A stretch of DNA of 64,000 nt from Corallococcus caeni (GCF_036245865.1 NZ_BTTW01000003.1:930001-994000); one strand, 5' to 3'. Counted from the stretch's first letter, positions 37,204-49,315 are shown. The notes: generated by a model from the letters alone, not told the origin. Made by a program: numbers and translations.

Positions 37204-38331
37204 CTACGAACCCGCCATCAGCGTCGCGAAGCGGCTGAACAGGTAGCGCGCGTCGTGAGGGCCGGGCGAAGCCTCGGGGTGGTACTGCACGCTGAAGGCC
37301 CGCGCGTCCGGTACGGCCAGGCCCTCCACCGTGCCGTCGTTCAGGTTGATGTGCGTGACGACGGCCTTGCCCTTGAGGCTGGCGTCGTCCACCGCGAAGC
37401 CGTGGTTCTGCGCGGTGATCTCCACCTTGCCCGTGGTGAGGTCCTTCACGGGCTGGTTGCCGCCGCGGTGGCCGAACTTCATCTTGTACGTCCGGCCGCC
37501 CAGCGCCAGGGCCATGATCTGATGCCCCAGGCAGATGCCGAACACCGGCACCTTGCCCAAGAGCGCCGCCACCGTGCGGTCCGCGCCCTTCACCGCGGCC
37601 GGGTCGCCCGGGCCGTTGGCCAGGAAGACGCCGTGCGGCTTCTTCGCCAGCACCTGCTCCGCCGTGAAGTGCGACGGCACCACCGTCACGCGGCAGCCCA
37701 CGTCCACCAGGTACTGGAGCATGGAGCGCTTGAGGCCGTAGTCGTACGCCACCACGTCGTACTTGAGCTCCGGCTCCGGCTGCTTGTCGCCCGTGGCCAG
37801 GAACACGTCCGGCGTGGGCGTGGTGAAGAGGTAGGGCTCCTTGCAGGATACGCCCGTGGCCAGGTCCAGCCCCTCCATGCTCACGGCGGCGCGCGCGCGC
37901 TCGGACAGCGCGGCGGCGGACACGTTCTCCGTGGAGATGATGCCCGTCTGGGCGCCGTGCGTGCGCAGGTGGCGCACCAGCCGGCGGGTGTCCACGCCTT
38001 CAATGCCCACGCGCCCGTGGCGCGCGAGGTACGCGTCCAGCGTCTCCTGCGAGCGCCAGTTGGAGGGCGTCTTCGTCAGCGAGCGGACCACCATGCCCAC
38101 CGCGTGCGGAAGTCCCGCCTCCTCGTCGCCCGCGTTCGCCCCGATGTTGCCCATCTCCGGGTACGTCATGGTGACGATCTGCCCCACGTACGAGGGATCC
38201 GTGAGGATCTCCTGGTAGCCGTACATGGACGTGTTGAAGACCACCTCACCCACCGTCTCGCCGGAAGCGCCAAAGGCGCGTCCTTCGAAGGTGGTGCCAT
38301 CCGCCAGTGCGAGCACCGCCCGCTTCGTCAT
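37204..38331 (-). CDS. carA: Carbamoyl-phosphate synthase small subunit
   Basis: This 375-residue glutaminase subunit supplies ammonia for carbamoyl phosphate. It starts [20 protein letters not shown]. The class I glutamine amidotransferase domain has [19 protein letters not shown] with the nucleophile Cys, [10 protein letters not shown], and [12 protein letters not shown] with the catalytic His and Glu. The ATG at 38331 shares one base with the pyrC stop (TGATG). carB is not in the window. Confidence 0.96.
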   Translation of the reverse strand: MTKRAVLALADGTTFEGRAFGASGETVGEVVFNTSMYGYQEILTDPSYVGQIVTMTYPEMGNIGANAGDEEAGLPHAVGMVVRSLTKTPSNWRSQETLDAYLARHGRVGIEGVDTRRLVRHLRTHGAQTGIISTENVSAAALSERARAAVSMEGLDLATGVSCKEPYLFTTPTPDVFLATGDKQPEPELKYDVVAYDYGLKRSMLQYLVDVGCRVTVVPSHFTAEQVLAKKPHGVFLANGPGDPAAVKGADRTVAALLGKVPVFGICLGHQIMALALGGRTYKMKFGHRGGNQPVKDLTTGKVEITAQNHGFAVDDASLKGKAVVTHINLNDGTVEGLAVPDARAFSVQYHPEASPGPHDARYLFSRFATLMAGS

Positions 38332-39632
38332 CACCGCGACTCCTTGAGCTGACCGTCCTCGAACACACACCGGCCGCCCACCCACGTCTGCGTCACGCGA
38401 CCCTTCAGCGTGCGCCCGTGGAAGGGCGTGTTGCGACTGCGGGAATAGAACCGGTGGGCATCCACCGTCCACTCCTCCAAAGGCGACACGAGCGTGATGT
38501 CCGCCGGGGCACCAGGCGCCAGGTGACCGCCCGGCAGGCTGAATACCCTCGCGGGCCCGTCCGACAGCAGCTCCACCGCCCGGCGCGGGGTGAGCACGCC
38601 CTCGTGCACCAGCGCCAGGGTAAGCCCCAGGGCCGTCTCCAGCCCGACGATGCCGTTGATGCCCTTCTCGAACTCCACCAGCTTGTCGGACACGCCGTGC
38701 GGCGCGTGGTCCGTGGCGATGGCGTCCACCGTGCCGTCCACCAGCGCCTCGCGCAGCGCCTTCACGTCCACGTCGCTGCGCAGGGGCGGCGCCATCTTCG
38801 CGTGGGTGTCGTAGTCCCCCACCGCCCGGTCATCCAGGGTGAAGTGGTGCGGCGCCACCTCGCAGGTGACGCGCAGGCCGCGCTTCTTGGCCTCGCGGAT
38901 GAGCCGCACGCTGCCCTCGCAGGACACGTGCGCCACGTGCAGGCGCCCCTTCGTCTCCTCCAGGAGCACCAGGTCGCGCGCCACCATGGCCACCTCCGCG
39001 GAGGACGGAATCCCGCGCAGCCCCAGCCGCGTGGACGTGGCGCCCTCGTGCATGGCGCCGCCGGCGGACAGCGTGAGGTCCTCCTCGTGGACCATCACCG
39101 GCACGTCGAACTGCGTGGCGTACTGGAGCACCCGGCGCATCAGGCCCGCGTTCATCACCGGGCGGCCGTCGTCCGTGAGGGCCACGCAGCCGGCGGCGAT
39201 GAGCTCGCCCGCCTCCGACAGCTCCTCGCCCTTGAGCCCCTTGCTGATGGCGCCCGCCGGGTACACATGGCACAGGTCCGCGTCCCGCGCGCGCGACAGC
39301 ACCAGCTCCGTGACGAGCGCGCTGTCGTTCACCACCTTGGTGTTGGGCATGGCCACGACGCCGGTGAAGCCGCCCGCCACCGCCGAGCGGCAGCCGGTGA
39401 GGACCGTCTCCTTGCCCTCTTCTCCCGGCTCGCGCAGGTGCACGTGGAGGTCGATGAAGCCCGGCACCAGCCACCTGCCCGTGGCGTCCACCACGCGCGC
39501 GTCCTGGGGCGCGGGCAGCGCGGCTTCCGACACCTGCGCCACCCGGCCGTCCGTCACCAGCACGTCGCGCACGCCGTCCACGCCATTGCGCGGGTCGATG
39601 ACGCGCGCCCGCTGGAAGAGCACTGAGGTCAT
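38331..39632 (-). CDS. pyrC: Dihydroorotase (class I)
   Basis: This 433-residue zinc amidohydrolase cyclises carbamoyl aspartate. [18 protein letters not shown] carries the HxH metal pair and the substrate Arg, [11 protein letters not shown] another His, and [10 protein letters not shown] the metal Asp. These mark the PyrC type that often partners PyrB. The ATG at 39632 overlaps the pyrB stop by four bases. The frame runs on upstream as a shadow of pyrB. Confidence 0.95.
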   Translation of the reverse strand: MTSVLFQRARVIDPRNGVDGVRDVLVTDGRVAQVSEAALPAPQDARVVDATGRWLVPGFIDLHVHLREPGEEGKETVLTGCRSAVAGGFTGVVAMPNTKVVNDSALVTELVLSRARDADLCHVYPAGAISKGLKGEELSEAGELIAAGCVALTDDGRPVMNAGLMRRVLQYATQFDVPVMVHEEDLTLSAGGAMHEGATSTRLGLRGIPSSAEVAMVARDLVLLEETKGRLHVAHVSCEGSVRLIREAKKRGLRVTCEVAPHHFTLDDRAVGDYDTHAKMAPPLRSDVDVKALREALVDGTVDAIATDHAPHGVSDKLVEFEKGINGIVGLETALGLTLALVHEGVLTPRRAVELLSDGPARVFSLPGGHLAPGAPADITLVSPLEEWTVDAHRFYSRSRNTPFHGRTLKGRVTQTWVGGRCVFEDGQLKESR

Positions 39633-40522
39633 GATGCGCACGCCTCCAGGATGGCCCGGCGCACCGCGACGCCGTTGGCCACCTGTTCCAGGATGACGCT
39701 GCGGGGCCCGTCCGCCACCACCGGCGACAGCTCCACGCCGCGGTTGATGGGGCCCGGGTGCAGCACGGGCGCGTCCGGCTTCATCCGCTCCGCGCGGGCG
39801 GGCGTCAGGCCGAACAGCCGCGAGTACTCCCGCTGGGACGGCAGGAAGGCTTCCGCCATGCGCTCCGTCTGCAGCCTCAGACACATCACCGCGTCCGCCT
39901 GGGGCAGCACGGCGTCCAGCTGGTGCGTCACCTCTCCGCCCATCTCCTCCAGCCCTGGCGGCAGGAGGGTGGGCGGCCCGCAGAGCACGACCCGGGCCCC
40001 CAGGGCCTTCAGGCACACGAGGTTGGAGCGCGCCACGCGGCTGTGCAGCACGTCACCGACGATCAGCACCGTGCGCCCGTCCAGCCGGCCCCAGCGCTGC
40101 CGCAGCGTGAAGGCGTCCAGCAGGGCCTGGGACGGGTGCTCGTGCGCGCCGTCGCCCGCGTTGACCACCGCGCACTTCACGTGCCGGGCCACCAGGTGCG
40201 GCGCGCCGGAGGAGCGGTGGCGGATGACGATGACCGCCGGCCCCATGGCCTCGATGTTGCGCGCGGTGTCCAGGAGCGTCTCCCCCTTGGACACGGAGGA
40301 GCCCGCGTGGCTCCAGTTGAGGACGTCCGCACCCAGCTTCCGCGCGGCCACCTCGAAGGAGGAGCGCGTCCGGGTGGAGTCCTCGAAGAAGAGGTTCGCC
40401 ACGACGCGGCCGCGCAGCACGTGCGAGGCATCCGGTCCGCCGGGCAGGTGCGCCTGGGCGCGGTCGAGCAGGGCTTCCAGCTCATCCCGCCGCCAGCCTG
40501 CGATTCCGAGAAGATGTCTCAT
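39629..40522 (-). CDS. pyrB: Aspartate carbamoyltransferase catalytic subunit
   Basis: This 297-residue enzyme joins carbamoyl phosphate and aspartate. LFFEDSTRTRSSFEVA is the carbamoyl-phosphate motif (STRTR), SSVSKGETLLDTARN follows with the catalytic Ser/Lys loop, IRHRSSGAPHLVA and GDGAHEHPSQALLDAF complete the site, and LHPGPINRGVEL is the aspartate loop. No regulatory pyrI or pyrR is seen nearby. The ATG at 40522 lacks a strong ribosome site. It follows lepB by 76 bp. Confidence 0.95.
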   Translation of the reverse strand: MRHLLGIAGWRRDELEALLDRAQAHLPGGPDASHVLRGRVVANLFFEDSTRTRSSFEVAARKLGADVLNWSHAGSSVSKGETLLDTARNIEAMGPAVIVIRHRSSGAPHLVARHVKCAVVNAGDGAHEHPSQALLDAFTLRQRWGRLDGRTVLIVGDVLHSRVARSNLVCLKALGARVVLCGPPTLLPPGLEEMGGEVTHQLDAVLPQADAVMCLRLQTERMAEAFLPSQREYSRLFGLTPARAERMKPDAPVLHPGPINRGVELSPVVADGPRSVILEQVANGVAVRRAILEACAS

Positions 40523-40598
40523 GGGCCGGGGCCGCCGCGTACCGCGCGCCGCACGTTGCGTCAAGCACGGCGCGTGGTGGCGGCCCGGCCAGCGTCCG

Positions 40599-41846
40599 TC
40601 AGCGTACCGGTTCAAAGAAGCGGTCGACCCGGAGGCCGGTGCCGCCAAACAGGTTGCCCAGCAGGCCGCCCCACCCGAGCGACAGCCAGACGACCATGGC
40701 CTTGCCCTTGATGTGGCCGTACGGCACGTAGGCGACCTCCGCGCCGCCCGGGCCGCCCAGGTTGTAGCGGCTGTCCGCGCTGTTGTCCCGGTTGTCGCCC
40801 ATCACGAAGACGCTGTCCGCGGGCACCGTGTAGGGGCCCTCGTGCTCGCGGCCCGGCAGGCGCATGGGGTGCTGGAGCGTCGAGTGCACCACGCCGCCCA
40901 GGTCCTCGCGGTAGAGGACCTCTTCCTGGTCGAACCAGCGGCCCGTGGTGTCGTCCTGGTTGTGCACCACGTAGTCCGGCGTCACCAGCGTGCGCGGCTG
41001 CGGCTCGCCGTTGATGCGCACCACGCCGTCGACGATCTCCACCGTGTCGCCGGGGATGCCGATGACGCGCTTGATGAAGTCCTTGGACTCGTCCACGGGG
41101 TTGTTGAAGACGATGACGTCCCCGCGCTGCGGCGCCCGCACGATGCGGAACGGCACCACGTTCATGAACGGGATGCGCACCCCGTAGATGAACTTGTTCA
41201 CGAAGACCTGGTCGCCAATCTGCAGCGTGGGCAGCATGGAGCCGGACGGGATGCGGTACGGCTCCACCAGCACCGTGCGGATGACCAGGGCGATCAGCAG
41301 CGCCTTGCCGAAGCCGCCCACGAAGTCCCACACGGACTGCTTGCGGTACGCGCCCAGGTGCTCCTGGGTCAGCGTCTCCAGCGCCTTCGTCTCCGTGCGC
41401 AGCTGCTCCACGTTGCCCGCCACGGAGGCGGACTCCACGCGCAGGGCCTGCTCGGTGATGCGGTCCGCCGCGGCCGGGGACACCTTCGTCCCCACGCGCG
41501 ACAGGATGCGCTCGTCCTCGGCGATGAGCTCGCGCGCCTCGTGGCGCAGCGTGCGCAGCTGCGACTCCTTCTTGGAGGCGTTGCGCCACACCAGCAGGCC
41601 CACGAAGGCCAGCACCATCAGCAGGCCGAAGCCCTTCATCAGGGGCTGGGCCCAGGACGCGGTGCCGGGCGCCGACTCGATGAGGATGAGGTACGGGATG
41701 AAGGCCAGGCCCACGCCGCACAGCGGGGCCCAGAGGCTGGTGAACAGCTCGCGCCACATCAGCTGGCGGCGGGCCTTGAGCTGCTCCGGGGTGCGGCGCG
41801 CGGCCATGGCCGCTCCCAGCTTCGCGGAAGGACTGGCCGTGCTCAT
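40599..41846 (-). CDS. lepB: Signal peptidase I with extended N-terminus
   Basis: This 415-residue membrane protease cleaves Sec signal peptides. The catalytic Ser is S203 in RIPSGSMLPTL and the Lys is K259 in DFIKRVIGIPGD; FVMGDNRDNSADSRY is box E. The first 170 residues are unusual: two membrane segments (residues 38-58 and 68-88), then a charged helical region at 92-165, before the usual anchor at 176-194. Core E. coli LepB is smaller at this end. It starts five bases after lepA, the classic lepA-lepB pair. Confidence 0.94.
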   Translation of the reverse strand: MSTASPSAKLGAAMAARRTPEQLKARRQLMWRELFTSLWAPLCGVGLAFIPYLILIESAPGTASWAQPLMKGFGLLMVLAFVGLLVWRNASKKESQLRTLRHEARELIAEDERILSRVGTKVSPAAADRITEQALRVESASVAGNVEQLRTETKALETLTQEHLGAYRKQSVWDFVGGFGKALLIALVIRTVLVEPYRIPSGSMLPTLQIGDQVFVNKFIYGVRIPFMNVVPFRIVRAPQRGDVIVFNNPVDESKDFIKRVIGIPGDTVEIVDGVVRINGEPQPRTLVTPDYVVHNQDDTTGRWFDQEEVLYREDLGGVVHSTLQHPMRLPGREHEGPYTVPADSVFVMGDNRDNSADSRYNLGGPGGAEVAYVPYGHIKGKAMVVWLSLGWGGLLGNLFGGTGLRVDRFFEPVR

Positions 41847-41851
41847 AGGGC

Positions 41852-43663
41852 TTACTGCTCCGTCTTGAGGACCGCGAGGAAGGCTTCCTGCGGAATCTCC
41901 ACCGTGCCCACCTGCTTCATGCGCTTCTTGCCCTCCTTCTGCTTCTCCAGGAGCTTGCGCTTGCGGCTGATGTCGCCGCCGTAGCACTTGGCAAGGACGT
42001 TCTTGCGCATGGCGGAGATCGTCTCGCGGGAGATGATCTTCGCGCCGATGGCGGCCTGGATGGCCACCTCGTACATCTGCTTGGGAATCACTTCCTTGAG
42101 CTTCTCGCAGACCTCGCGGCCGCGCAGGTACGCGCGCTCGCGGTGCACGATGACGGACAGCGCGTCCACCGGCTCCCCGTTGATGAGGATGTCCAGCTTG
42201 GCCAGGTCCGCTTCCGCGTAGGCGGACAGCTCGTAGTCCAGGCTCGCGTAGCCACGCGACACGCTCTTGAGCCGGTCGAAGAAGTCGAACACGACCTCCG
42301 CCATGGGCATCTCGTACGTGACCTGCACGCGGGTGCCGCTGGAGCCCAGGTACTTCATGTCCTTCTGCACGCCACGCCGGTCCTGGCACAGCTTCAGGAT
42401 GGCGCCCAGGTGCTCGTTGGGCACGTGGATGTGACAGGTGAGGATGGGCTCCTCGAACTTGGTGATGTTCTGGGTGGGCGGCAGCTTCGCCGGGTTGTCC
42501 ACCAACAGCACCTCATCCTTGGTGGTGGTGATGCGGTAGACCACCGACGGCGCCGTGGTGATGAGGTTGAGGTTGTACTCGCGCTCCAGGCGCTCCTGGA
42601 CGATCTCCATGTGGAGCAGGCCCAGGTAGCCGCAGCGGAAGCCGAACCCCAGCGCCGTGGACGACTCCGGCTCGTAGGTGAAGGCGGAGTCGTTCAGCGT
42701 CAGCTTCGCCAGCGCGTCGCGCAGGTTCTCGTAGTCGGACGAGTCCACCGGGAAGATGCCGGAGAACACCATCGGCTTGACTTCTTTGAAGCCCGGGAAG
42801 GGCTGCTCGGTGGGCCGCGCCTCCTCCGTCACGGTGTCGCCGACCTTCGCGTCCTGCAGCTCCTTCACGTTCGCGACGAGGACACCCACCTCGCCCGCCA
42901 TGAGCTGCGTCACCGGGCGCGAGAACGGGCTGAACACGCCCAGCTCCTGCACCTCGAAGACCTTGTTGTTGCTGAACATCTTGATCTTCTGCTTGAGCTT
43001 CAGCGTGCCTTCCAGCACGCGCACCAGCGTCACCACGCCCCGGTAGTTGTCGTACCAGGAGTCGAAGATGAGGGCCTTGAGCGGCGCGGACGGCGAACCC
43101 GACGGCGGCGGCACGCGCTTGACCACCGACTCCAGGATGTCGTGGATGCCGATGCCCTCCTTCGCGGAGGCCGGCACCGCGACGGACGCGTCGATGCCGA
43201 TGACGTCCTCAATCTCCCCGCGCGTGCGCTCCACGTCCGCGCTGGGCAGGTCGATCTTGTTGATGACCGGGATGATCTCCAGGTCGTGATCCAACGCCAT
43301 GTAGACGTTGGCGAGCGTCTGCGCCTCCACGCCCTGGGTGGCGTCCACCACGAGCAGCGCCCCCTCGCACGCGGCGAGGCTGCGGCTGACTTCGTAGGCG
43401 AAGTCCACGTGCCCCGGTGTGTCGATGAGGTTGAGGACGTAGTTCTGGCCGTCCTTCGCGGTGTACGTCATCCGCACGGACTGGGCCTTGATGGTGATGC
43501 CCCGCTCTCGCTCGATGTCCATGTTGTCGAGGAACTGGGCCTGCGCCTCACGCTTGGTCAGCGTGCCTGTCTTCTCCAGGAGGCGGTCGGCCAGCGTCGA
43601 CTTTCCATGGTCGATGTGGGCGATGATGCAGAAGTTGCGGATGTGCGCGTTTTCAGCCGGCAT
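41852..43663 (-). CDS. lepA: Elongation factor 4 (back-translocase)
   Basis: This 603-residue GTPase acts on stalled ribosomes. G-motifs are [17 protein letters not shown] (G1), [12 protein letters not shown] (G3) and [11 protein letters not shown] (G4). [22 protein letters not shown] is the EF-G-like signature. The C-terminal LepA-specific domain ends in [23 protein letters not shown]. The ATG at 43663 gives [18 protein letters not shown]; the frame upstream is non-coding. It leads the lepA-lepB-pyrB-pyrC-carA run. Confidence 0.97.
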   Translation of the reverse strand: MPAENAHIRNFCIIAHIDHGKSTLADRLLEKTGTLTKREAQAQFLDNMDIERERGITIKAQSVRMTYTAKDGQNYVLNLIDTPGHVDFAYEVSRSLAACEGALLVVDATQGVEAQTLANVYMALDHDLEIIPVINKIDLPSADVERTRGEIEDVIGIDASVAVPASAKEGIGIHDILESVVKRVPPPSGSPSAPLKALIFDSWYDNYRGVVTLVRVLEGTLKLKQKIKMFSNNKVFEVQELGVFSPFSRPVTQLMAGEVGVLVANVKELQDAKVGDTVTEEARPTEQPFPGFKEVKPMVFSGIFPVDSSDYENLRDALAKLTLNDSAFTYEPESSTALGFGFRCGYLGLLHMEIVQERLEREYNLNLITTAPSVVYRITTTKDEVLLVDNPAKLPPTQNITKFEEPILTCHIHVPNEHLGAILKLCQDRRGVQKDMKYLGSSGTRVQVTYEMPMAEVVFDFFDRLKSVSRGYASLDYELSAYAEADLAKLDILINGEPVDALSVIVHRERAYLRGREVCEKLKEVIPKQMYEVAIQAAIGAKIISRETISAMRKNVLAKCYGGDISRKRKLLEKQKEGKKRMKQVGTVEIPQEAFLAVLKTEQ

Positions 43664-43777
43664 GTTCAGGGCGCTCGTCGGTCGCGAAGCGGGCGTAGGT
43701 AACACCGAACCGCCCGAAAATCCACGACCGGCGCACACCTGCCCGCCGGGCACTCCACCCGCCTGACGCCCCGCATT

Positions 43778-43801
43778 CCCCCTGGCCCGGATGCCAGGGG
43801 G
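43778..43801 (-). terminator. Hairpin after the epimerase gene
   Basis: CCCCCTGGC at 43778-43786, loop CCGGAT, GCCAGGGGG at 43793-43801 is a perfect nine-base stem ending 17 bp past the epimerase stop on the minus strand. It lacks a U-run but probably ends that transcript ahead of lepA. Confidence 0.55.
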
Positions 43802-43818
43802 AGGGGCCGTGAAGGGGC

Positions 43819-44763
43819 CTAGCCCCGGGCGCGGACGGGCCCGGCGGCCTGGTCACGGAAGAACTGCACCGTGCGGCGCAGGCCCTCCGCCAGCTGCACG
43901 GACGGCTCCCAGCCCAGCACCTTCTTCGCGTGGGACGCGTCGATGCAGGAGCGCAGCTGCTCGCCCGGCTTGCCCGGCGCGTGCGCGGCCTTCAGCGAGC
44001 TGCCGCCGGCCTCCGCGATGAGCTCGTAGAGCCGGTTGATGTCCGTCTCCACGCCGGTGCCGATGTTCGCGGCGCCCACGTAGTCGCTCTGGAAGGCCAG
44101 GTAGTTGGCGCGGGCCACGTCCGGACCGAAGACGAAGTCACGCGTCTGCTTGCCCTCGCCGAAGATGGTGCAGCCCTGCCCCGCGATGGTGCGCTGGCAG
44201 AAGATGGCCACCACGCCCGCCTCGCCGTGCGGGTTCTGACGGGGGCCGTACACGTTGGCGTACCGCAGGGCCACGTACGGCAGGCCGTACTGCGCGCGGT
44301 AGTAGCCCAGGTACAGCTCGCCCGCCGCCTTGGAGACGCCGTAGGGCGACACCGGCCGCGTGGGGTGGTCCTCGCGCGCGGGGAAGTAGTCCTGCTCGCC
44401 GTAGATGGCGCCGCCGGTGGAGCTGAAGATGACCTTCTTCACGCCGGACTGCCGCGCGGCCTCCAGCAGGTTCGTCATGCCGCGGATGTTCACGTCCGCG
44501 TCGAAGCCCGGGTCCTCCACGCTGCGGCGCACGTCCATCTGGGCGGCCAGGTGACAGAGCACCTGGGGCTTCTCGGTGCGAATGAGCTCCGCGGCCTCGG
44601 GGCTCCGGATGTCGTGCACGGCCAGCCGCACGCGCGGATCCAGGTTCTCCTTCTTGCCGCTCGACAGGTTGTCCAGCGCGATGACCTCGTGGCCATTGCG
44701 CAGGAACTCATCGCACACGTGCGAGCCAATGAAGCCCGCGCCGCCCGTTACCAGGACTTTCAC
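43819..44763 (-). CDS. NAD-dependent nucleotide-sugar epimerase (UDP-glucose 4-epimerase-like)
   Basis: This 314-residue extended short-chain dehydrogenase begins [20 protein letters not shown] with the NAD-binding GGAGFIG. The catalytic residues are the Ser/Thr of [12 protein letters not shown] and Y-x3-K in [31 protein letters not shown] is typical of the short GalE-type epimerases. The epimerised sugar cannot be told. It supplies precursors for surface polysaccharide or LPS. It lies 70 bp after the UXS-like gene, with a hairpin between. Confidence 0.88.
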   Translation of the reverse strand: MKVLVTGGAGFIGSHVCDEFLRNGHEVIALDNLSSGKKENLDPRVRLAVHDIRSPEAAELIRTEKPQVLCHLAAQMDVRRSVEDPGFDADVNIRGMTNLLEAARQSGVKKVIFSSTGGAIYGEQDYFPAREDHPTRPVSPYGVSKAAGELYLGYYRAQYGLPYVALRYANVYGPRQNPHGEAGVVAIFCQRTIAGQGCTIFGEGKQTRDFVFGPDVARANYLAFQSDYVGAANIGTGVETDINRLYELIAEAGGSSLKAAHAPGKPGEQLRSCIDASHAKKVLGWEPSVQLAEGLRRTVQFFRDQAAGPVRARG

Positions 44764-44776
44764 GCCATTCTCCCCA

Positions 44777-44801
44777 GGCCCGGCCGCCAGGGGGCCGGGC
44801 C
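44777..44801 (-). terminator. Hairpin between UXS-like and epimerase genes
   Basis: GGCCCGGC at 44777-44784 and GCCGGGCC at 44794-44801 form an eight-base stem with a nine-base loop. It sits 33 bp past the upstream gene's stop and may reduce read-through into the epimerase. Confidence 0.45.
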
Positions 44802-44833
44802 GTCTGCCTCGCGTTCACTCGCGCGCGGCCAAC

Positions 44834-45802
<969 letters not shown>

Positions 45803-45817
45803 GTCACGCCTCGTTCG

Positions 45818-46000
45818 TCAGGAGAGTTCGTCGAAGGTTGCCTGGCCCGGCAGCTGCGCCTTGTACTTCTCCAGCACCAGGTCGATGCCCTGCCGGATGT
45901 ATTCGGCCACGGGCACCTTCGTCTTCTGGTTCAGCGCCTTGAGCAGTTCGTTCTGCTCCGGAGTGATGTAGATGGTGGTGCTGACTTTCTTTCGGGCCAT
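45818..46000 (-). CDS. Ribbon-helix-helix DNA-binding protein (60 aa)
   Basis: This small protein is MARKKVSTTIYITPEQNELL followed by two helices (KALNQKTKVPVAEYIRQGID and a Leu/Lys tail). The strand VSTTIYI and helix-turn-helix spacing match CopG/MetJ-type regulators that bind DNA as dimers. A longer frame to 46066 exists, but TATATT at 46019-46014 forms a -10 only 13 bases before ATG 46000 and no ribosome site is present, so a near-leaderless message is likely. The next gene downstream is the UXS-like enzyme 15 bp away, which it might regulate. Confidence 0.8.
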   Translation of the reverse strand: MARKKVSTTIYITPEQNELLKALNQKTKVPVAEYIRQGIDLVLEKYKAQLPGQATFDELS

Positions 46001-46013
46001 GGCGATACGTGAA

Positions 46014-46019
46014 AATATA
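46014..46019 (-). promoter_or_regulatory. -10 element of the ribbon-helix-helix gene
   Basis: TATATT on the minus strand lies 13 bases ahead of the ATG at 46000, putting the start of transcription about six to seven bases before the codon. A -35 is not obvious. The 92-bp spacer also serves the plus-strand lipoprotein. Confidence 0.45.
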
Positions 46020-46092
46020 TGGAATGACGTGGCCTGCGAAGCACGGAGTGGAAGCGGCGCGAACATGGCGCCCCACCTGCTTGGGAGGCACC

Positions 46093-46695
46093 TTGGCTTC
46101 TGGCAACCGTCTGATTTTCCTGGGCTTCCTCGCGGCAGCCACGCTCTCCGGTTGTGCCTCCCAGAAGCCGGCGGAGACCCCTGACGCAGCGCGCAAGCGG
46201 CCGGAGGCGGAGTCCATCCGGGGCAAGCAGGCGCCCGGGGAGACGGTCACGGAGCTGGACGCCAACGGCGATGGCCGCACGGACGTCTGGGAGTACCGGG
46301 TGAAGGACGTGCTCGTGCGCAAGGGGCTGGACCTGAACTGGGACGGCCGCGTGGACGTCACCCAGTACCTGGATCCGCAGGGCGCGAAGGTCCGCGAGGT
46401 GATGGACCTGGACTACGACGGCAAGGTGGACGCGACGTACCACTACGCCGAAGGCAAGCGCACGAAGGGCGAGCGCGACCTGGACGGCGATGGCCGCGCG
46501 GACTCGTGGCTCTACTACGAGAACGACACGCTCGTGCGGAAGGAGCGCGACGCGAACCACGACGGCCGGGTGGACTACTGGGAGTACTGGGAGAACGGCC
46601 AGGTGGATCGCATTGGCGAGGACCTGGACGGCGACGGCACCGTGGACCAGTGGACGCGCAACCCGAACCCGGCGGCGGCGAAGTCCAAGGAGTGA
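46093..46695 (+). CDS. Lipoprotein with six Ca-binding-type DxDGDG repeats
   Basis: This protein of about 200 residues starts at TTG 46093, after GGGAGG, with the signal NRLIFLGFLAAATLSGC and lipobox LSGC. Six 22-24-residue units follow, each with an EF-hand-like calcium loop: DANGDGRTDVW, DLNWDGRVDVT, DLDYDGKVDAT, DLDGDGRADSW, DANHDGRVDYW, DLDGDGTVDQW. They lack EF-hand helices and resemble thrombospondin type 3 or dockerin loops. Envelope-anchored and probably calcium-binding. A frame start at GTG 46009 would overlap the divergent gene's promoter. It is divergent from the ribbon-helix-helix gene. Confidence 0.8.
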   Translation: MASGNRLIFLGFLAAATLSGCASQKPAETPDAARKRPEAESIRGKQAPGETVTELDANGDGRTDVWEYRVKDVLVRKGLDLNWDGRVDVTQYLDPQGAKVREVMDLDYDGKVDATYHYAEGKRTKGERDLDGDGRADSWLYYENDTLVRKERDANHDGRVDYWEYWENGQVDRIGEDLDGDGTVDQWTRNPNPAAAKSKE

Positions 46696-46709
46696 TGCCG
46701 GGGGCCCGG

Positions 46710-46738
46710 GCCAGCGCGCACCGCGTGGGCGCGCTGGC
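46710..46738. terminator. Bidirectional hairpin
   Basis: GCCAGCGCGC at 46710-46719, a nine-base loop, GCGCGCTGGC at 46729-46738: a perfect ten-base stem between the convergent lipoprotein and cupin genes. Confidence 0.6.
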
Positions 46739-46755
46739 GGGCGGTACCGCGAAGG

Positions 46756-47118
46756 CTACGGGGCGCTGGTGCCCGTGCGCCCGTAGGAGTCCTCCAGGCG
46801 CACCACGTCGTTCAGCTCGGGGGTGCTGACCTCGAGGATGTCGCAGTCGGTGATGGCGACCATGCGGTGCTTGGTCAGCGGCTTGATGTGGTAGCTCTCA
46901 CCGGGGTTCATCTCCTTCTCGATGAGGCCCTGGCCCTCGTCGACGACGAAGAGGAGCTTGCCGCTCTGGACGTGGATGGTCTCGTCCTTGACGTTGTGGA
47001 ACTGGAGGCTCAGCTTGTGGCCAGCCTTCACGTGCAGGAGCTTGCCCACGTAGCGCTCCGTGTGGGCCCAGATGAGCTCGTGACCCCAGGGCTTCTCCAC
47101 CCGCTTCGTCGTCGTCAT
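46756..47118 (-). CDS. Stand-alone cupin (mannose-6-phosphate isomerase type II-like)
   Basis: This 120-residue single-cupin protein starts MTTTKRVEKPWGHELIWAHT, the signature of the isomerase domain of bifunctional mannose-1-phosphate guanylyltransferases. Metal ligands fit GHKLSLQFHNVKDETIHVQSG (His, His, Glu) and IKPLTKHRMVAI (His). It may isomerise or epimerise a sugar phosphate or act as a sensor. It starts 30 bp after the SPOR gene on the same strand. Similar orphan cupins are common in Deltaproteobacteria. Confidence 0.75.
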   Translation of the reverse strand: MTTTKRVEKPWGHELIWAHTERYVGKLLHVKAGHKLSLQFHNVKDETIHVQSGKLLFVVDEGQGLIEKEMNPGESYHIKPLTKHRMVAITDCDILEVSTPELNDVVRLEDSYGRTGTSAP

Positions 47119-47148
47119 GTTGCTTCGTCTCTTCCTTGCCCAGCAGCG

Positions 47149-48075
47149 CTAGTTCGTGCCGGCCACGTACGCGTCGAGCTGGGTCTCGCGCTTGAAGTCC
47201 GTCAGGTACCGGCCAGCGGCTTCCTTGCTGGCGAAGCTGCCCATCCGGACGCGGTACCAGGTGCCCTTTCCGGGCACCTCCGCCGACAGGATATAGGGGG
47301 CATAGCCCTTATCACGCAACCGCGCGGCGAACCGGTCGGCGTCCTGGCGGCTCTGGAAGGCGGAGAGCTGGAGCGTGAACGCCCCACCCTTCACGGCCTC
47401 CGAGGGACGCGGCGGCTCCGCGGGCAGCGCCTGGGCCCGGGCGATGGCCTCCTTCATGCCCCCGTCGCGCGCGGCGGTGCGGGTGGCGACCGGCGTCTCC
47501 TCCACCTTTCCCTTCACCGGCTCCGGCTTCACGGCGGCGACCTTGGGGTCCTCAGCGGGCTTCGGCTCCGGCTTCACGGGCTCCGGCTTGGCGACGAGCT
47601 TGCCGTTGGCGATGGCGTCCTCCTCCGCGGCGTCCATCGCGGGCAGCTCGCCCGTGTCGGGGTCCGGCGTGGGGGCCGGGGCGGCGGGCTTCGCGGCGAC
47701 CTTGGGGGCCTCAGCGGGCTTGGGCTCCGGCTTCACCTCGGGCTTCGCGGCGGCAACCTTGGGGGCCTCCGGCTTCGCGGCGACCTTGGGCAGCGGCGGC
47801 AGGGCCTCCGAGGCCGTCTTGCGGGTGAGCTCGTCCGGGAAGGTGAGCGGCGGCTCCTGGCGCGCGTCGTTGAGGACCTGCGCGTTGGCGTCCAGCGCGG
47901 AGAGCAGGTCCGGGGCGGCGGCCGTCTGCGCGTCGCCGGAGAGCTTCTTGCCCACCACCACGCCCAGCACGAACACGGCGCCCATCACGACGATGCCGGC
48001 GATCAACAGGCTGACGATCTGCCGGTTGTCCAACGAGACGTCGAACTTCTCCTTCATCCGGTGGGCGTCACGCAT
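47149..48075 (-). CDS. SPOR-domain membrane protein
   Basis: This 308-residue protein has one membrane segment near residues 20-42 (QIVSLLIAGIVVMGAVFVLG), a long Ala/Lys/Pro/Glu-rich linker with repeated KPEPKPAE and PKVAAK units (about 90-220), and a C-terminal SPOR domain at 232-306 (GGAFTLQLSAFQSRQDADRF to KGTWYRVRMGSFASKEAA). SPOR domains bind denuded glycan at the septum, so a cell-division or wall role is likely. An ATG six codons later at 48057 is an alternative start. Confidence 0.88.
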   Translation of the reverse strand: MRDAHRMKEKFDVSLDNRQIVSLLIAGIVVMGAVFVLGVVVGKKLSGDAQTAAAPDLLSALDANAQVLNDARQEPPLTFPDELTRKTASEALPPLPKVAAKPEAPKVAAAKPEVKPEPKPAEAPKVAAKPAAPAPTPDPDTGELPAMDAAEEDAIANGKLVAKPEPVKPEPKPAEDPKVAAVKPEPVKGKVEETPVATRTAARDGGMKEAIARAQALPAEPPRPSEAVKGGAFTLQLSAFQSRQDADRFAARLRDKGYAPYILSAEVPGKGTWYRVRMGSFASKEAAGRYLTDFKRETQLDAYVAGTN

Positions 48076-48268
48076 GGCGGGGCAAACCTCATTGCGCGCT
48101 CGGGCCGTGTAACGGCCTGTAGCGACAGCGTGCGCGCAAGCTACGCCCCACCCCCAGGCGGGTCAAATTCACGGAGGCCGCGTTGGAGCGACGCGCGCGA
48201 GGCCCAAAGTCAGGCCCCGGCGGCGCTGGCGACGGCTCCGGTGCAGGCGCACGACGCGCCGGGTGGGA

Positions 48269-49315
<1,047 letters not shown>

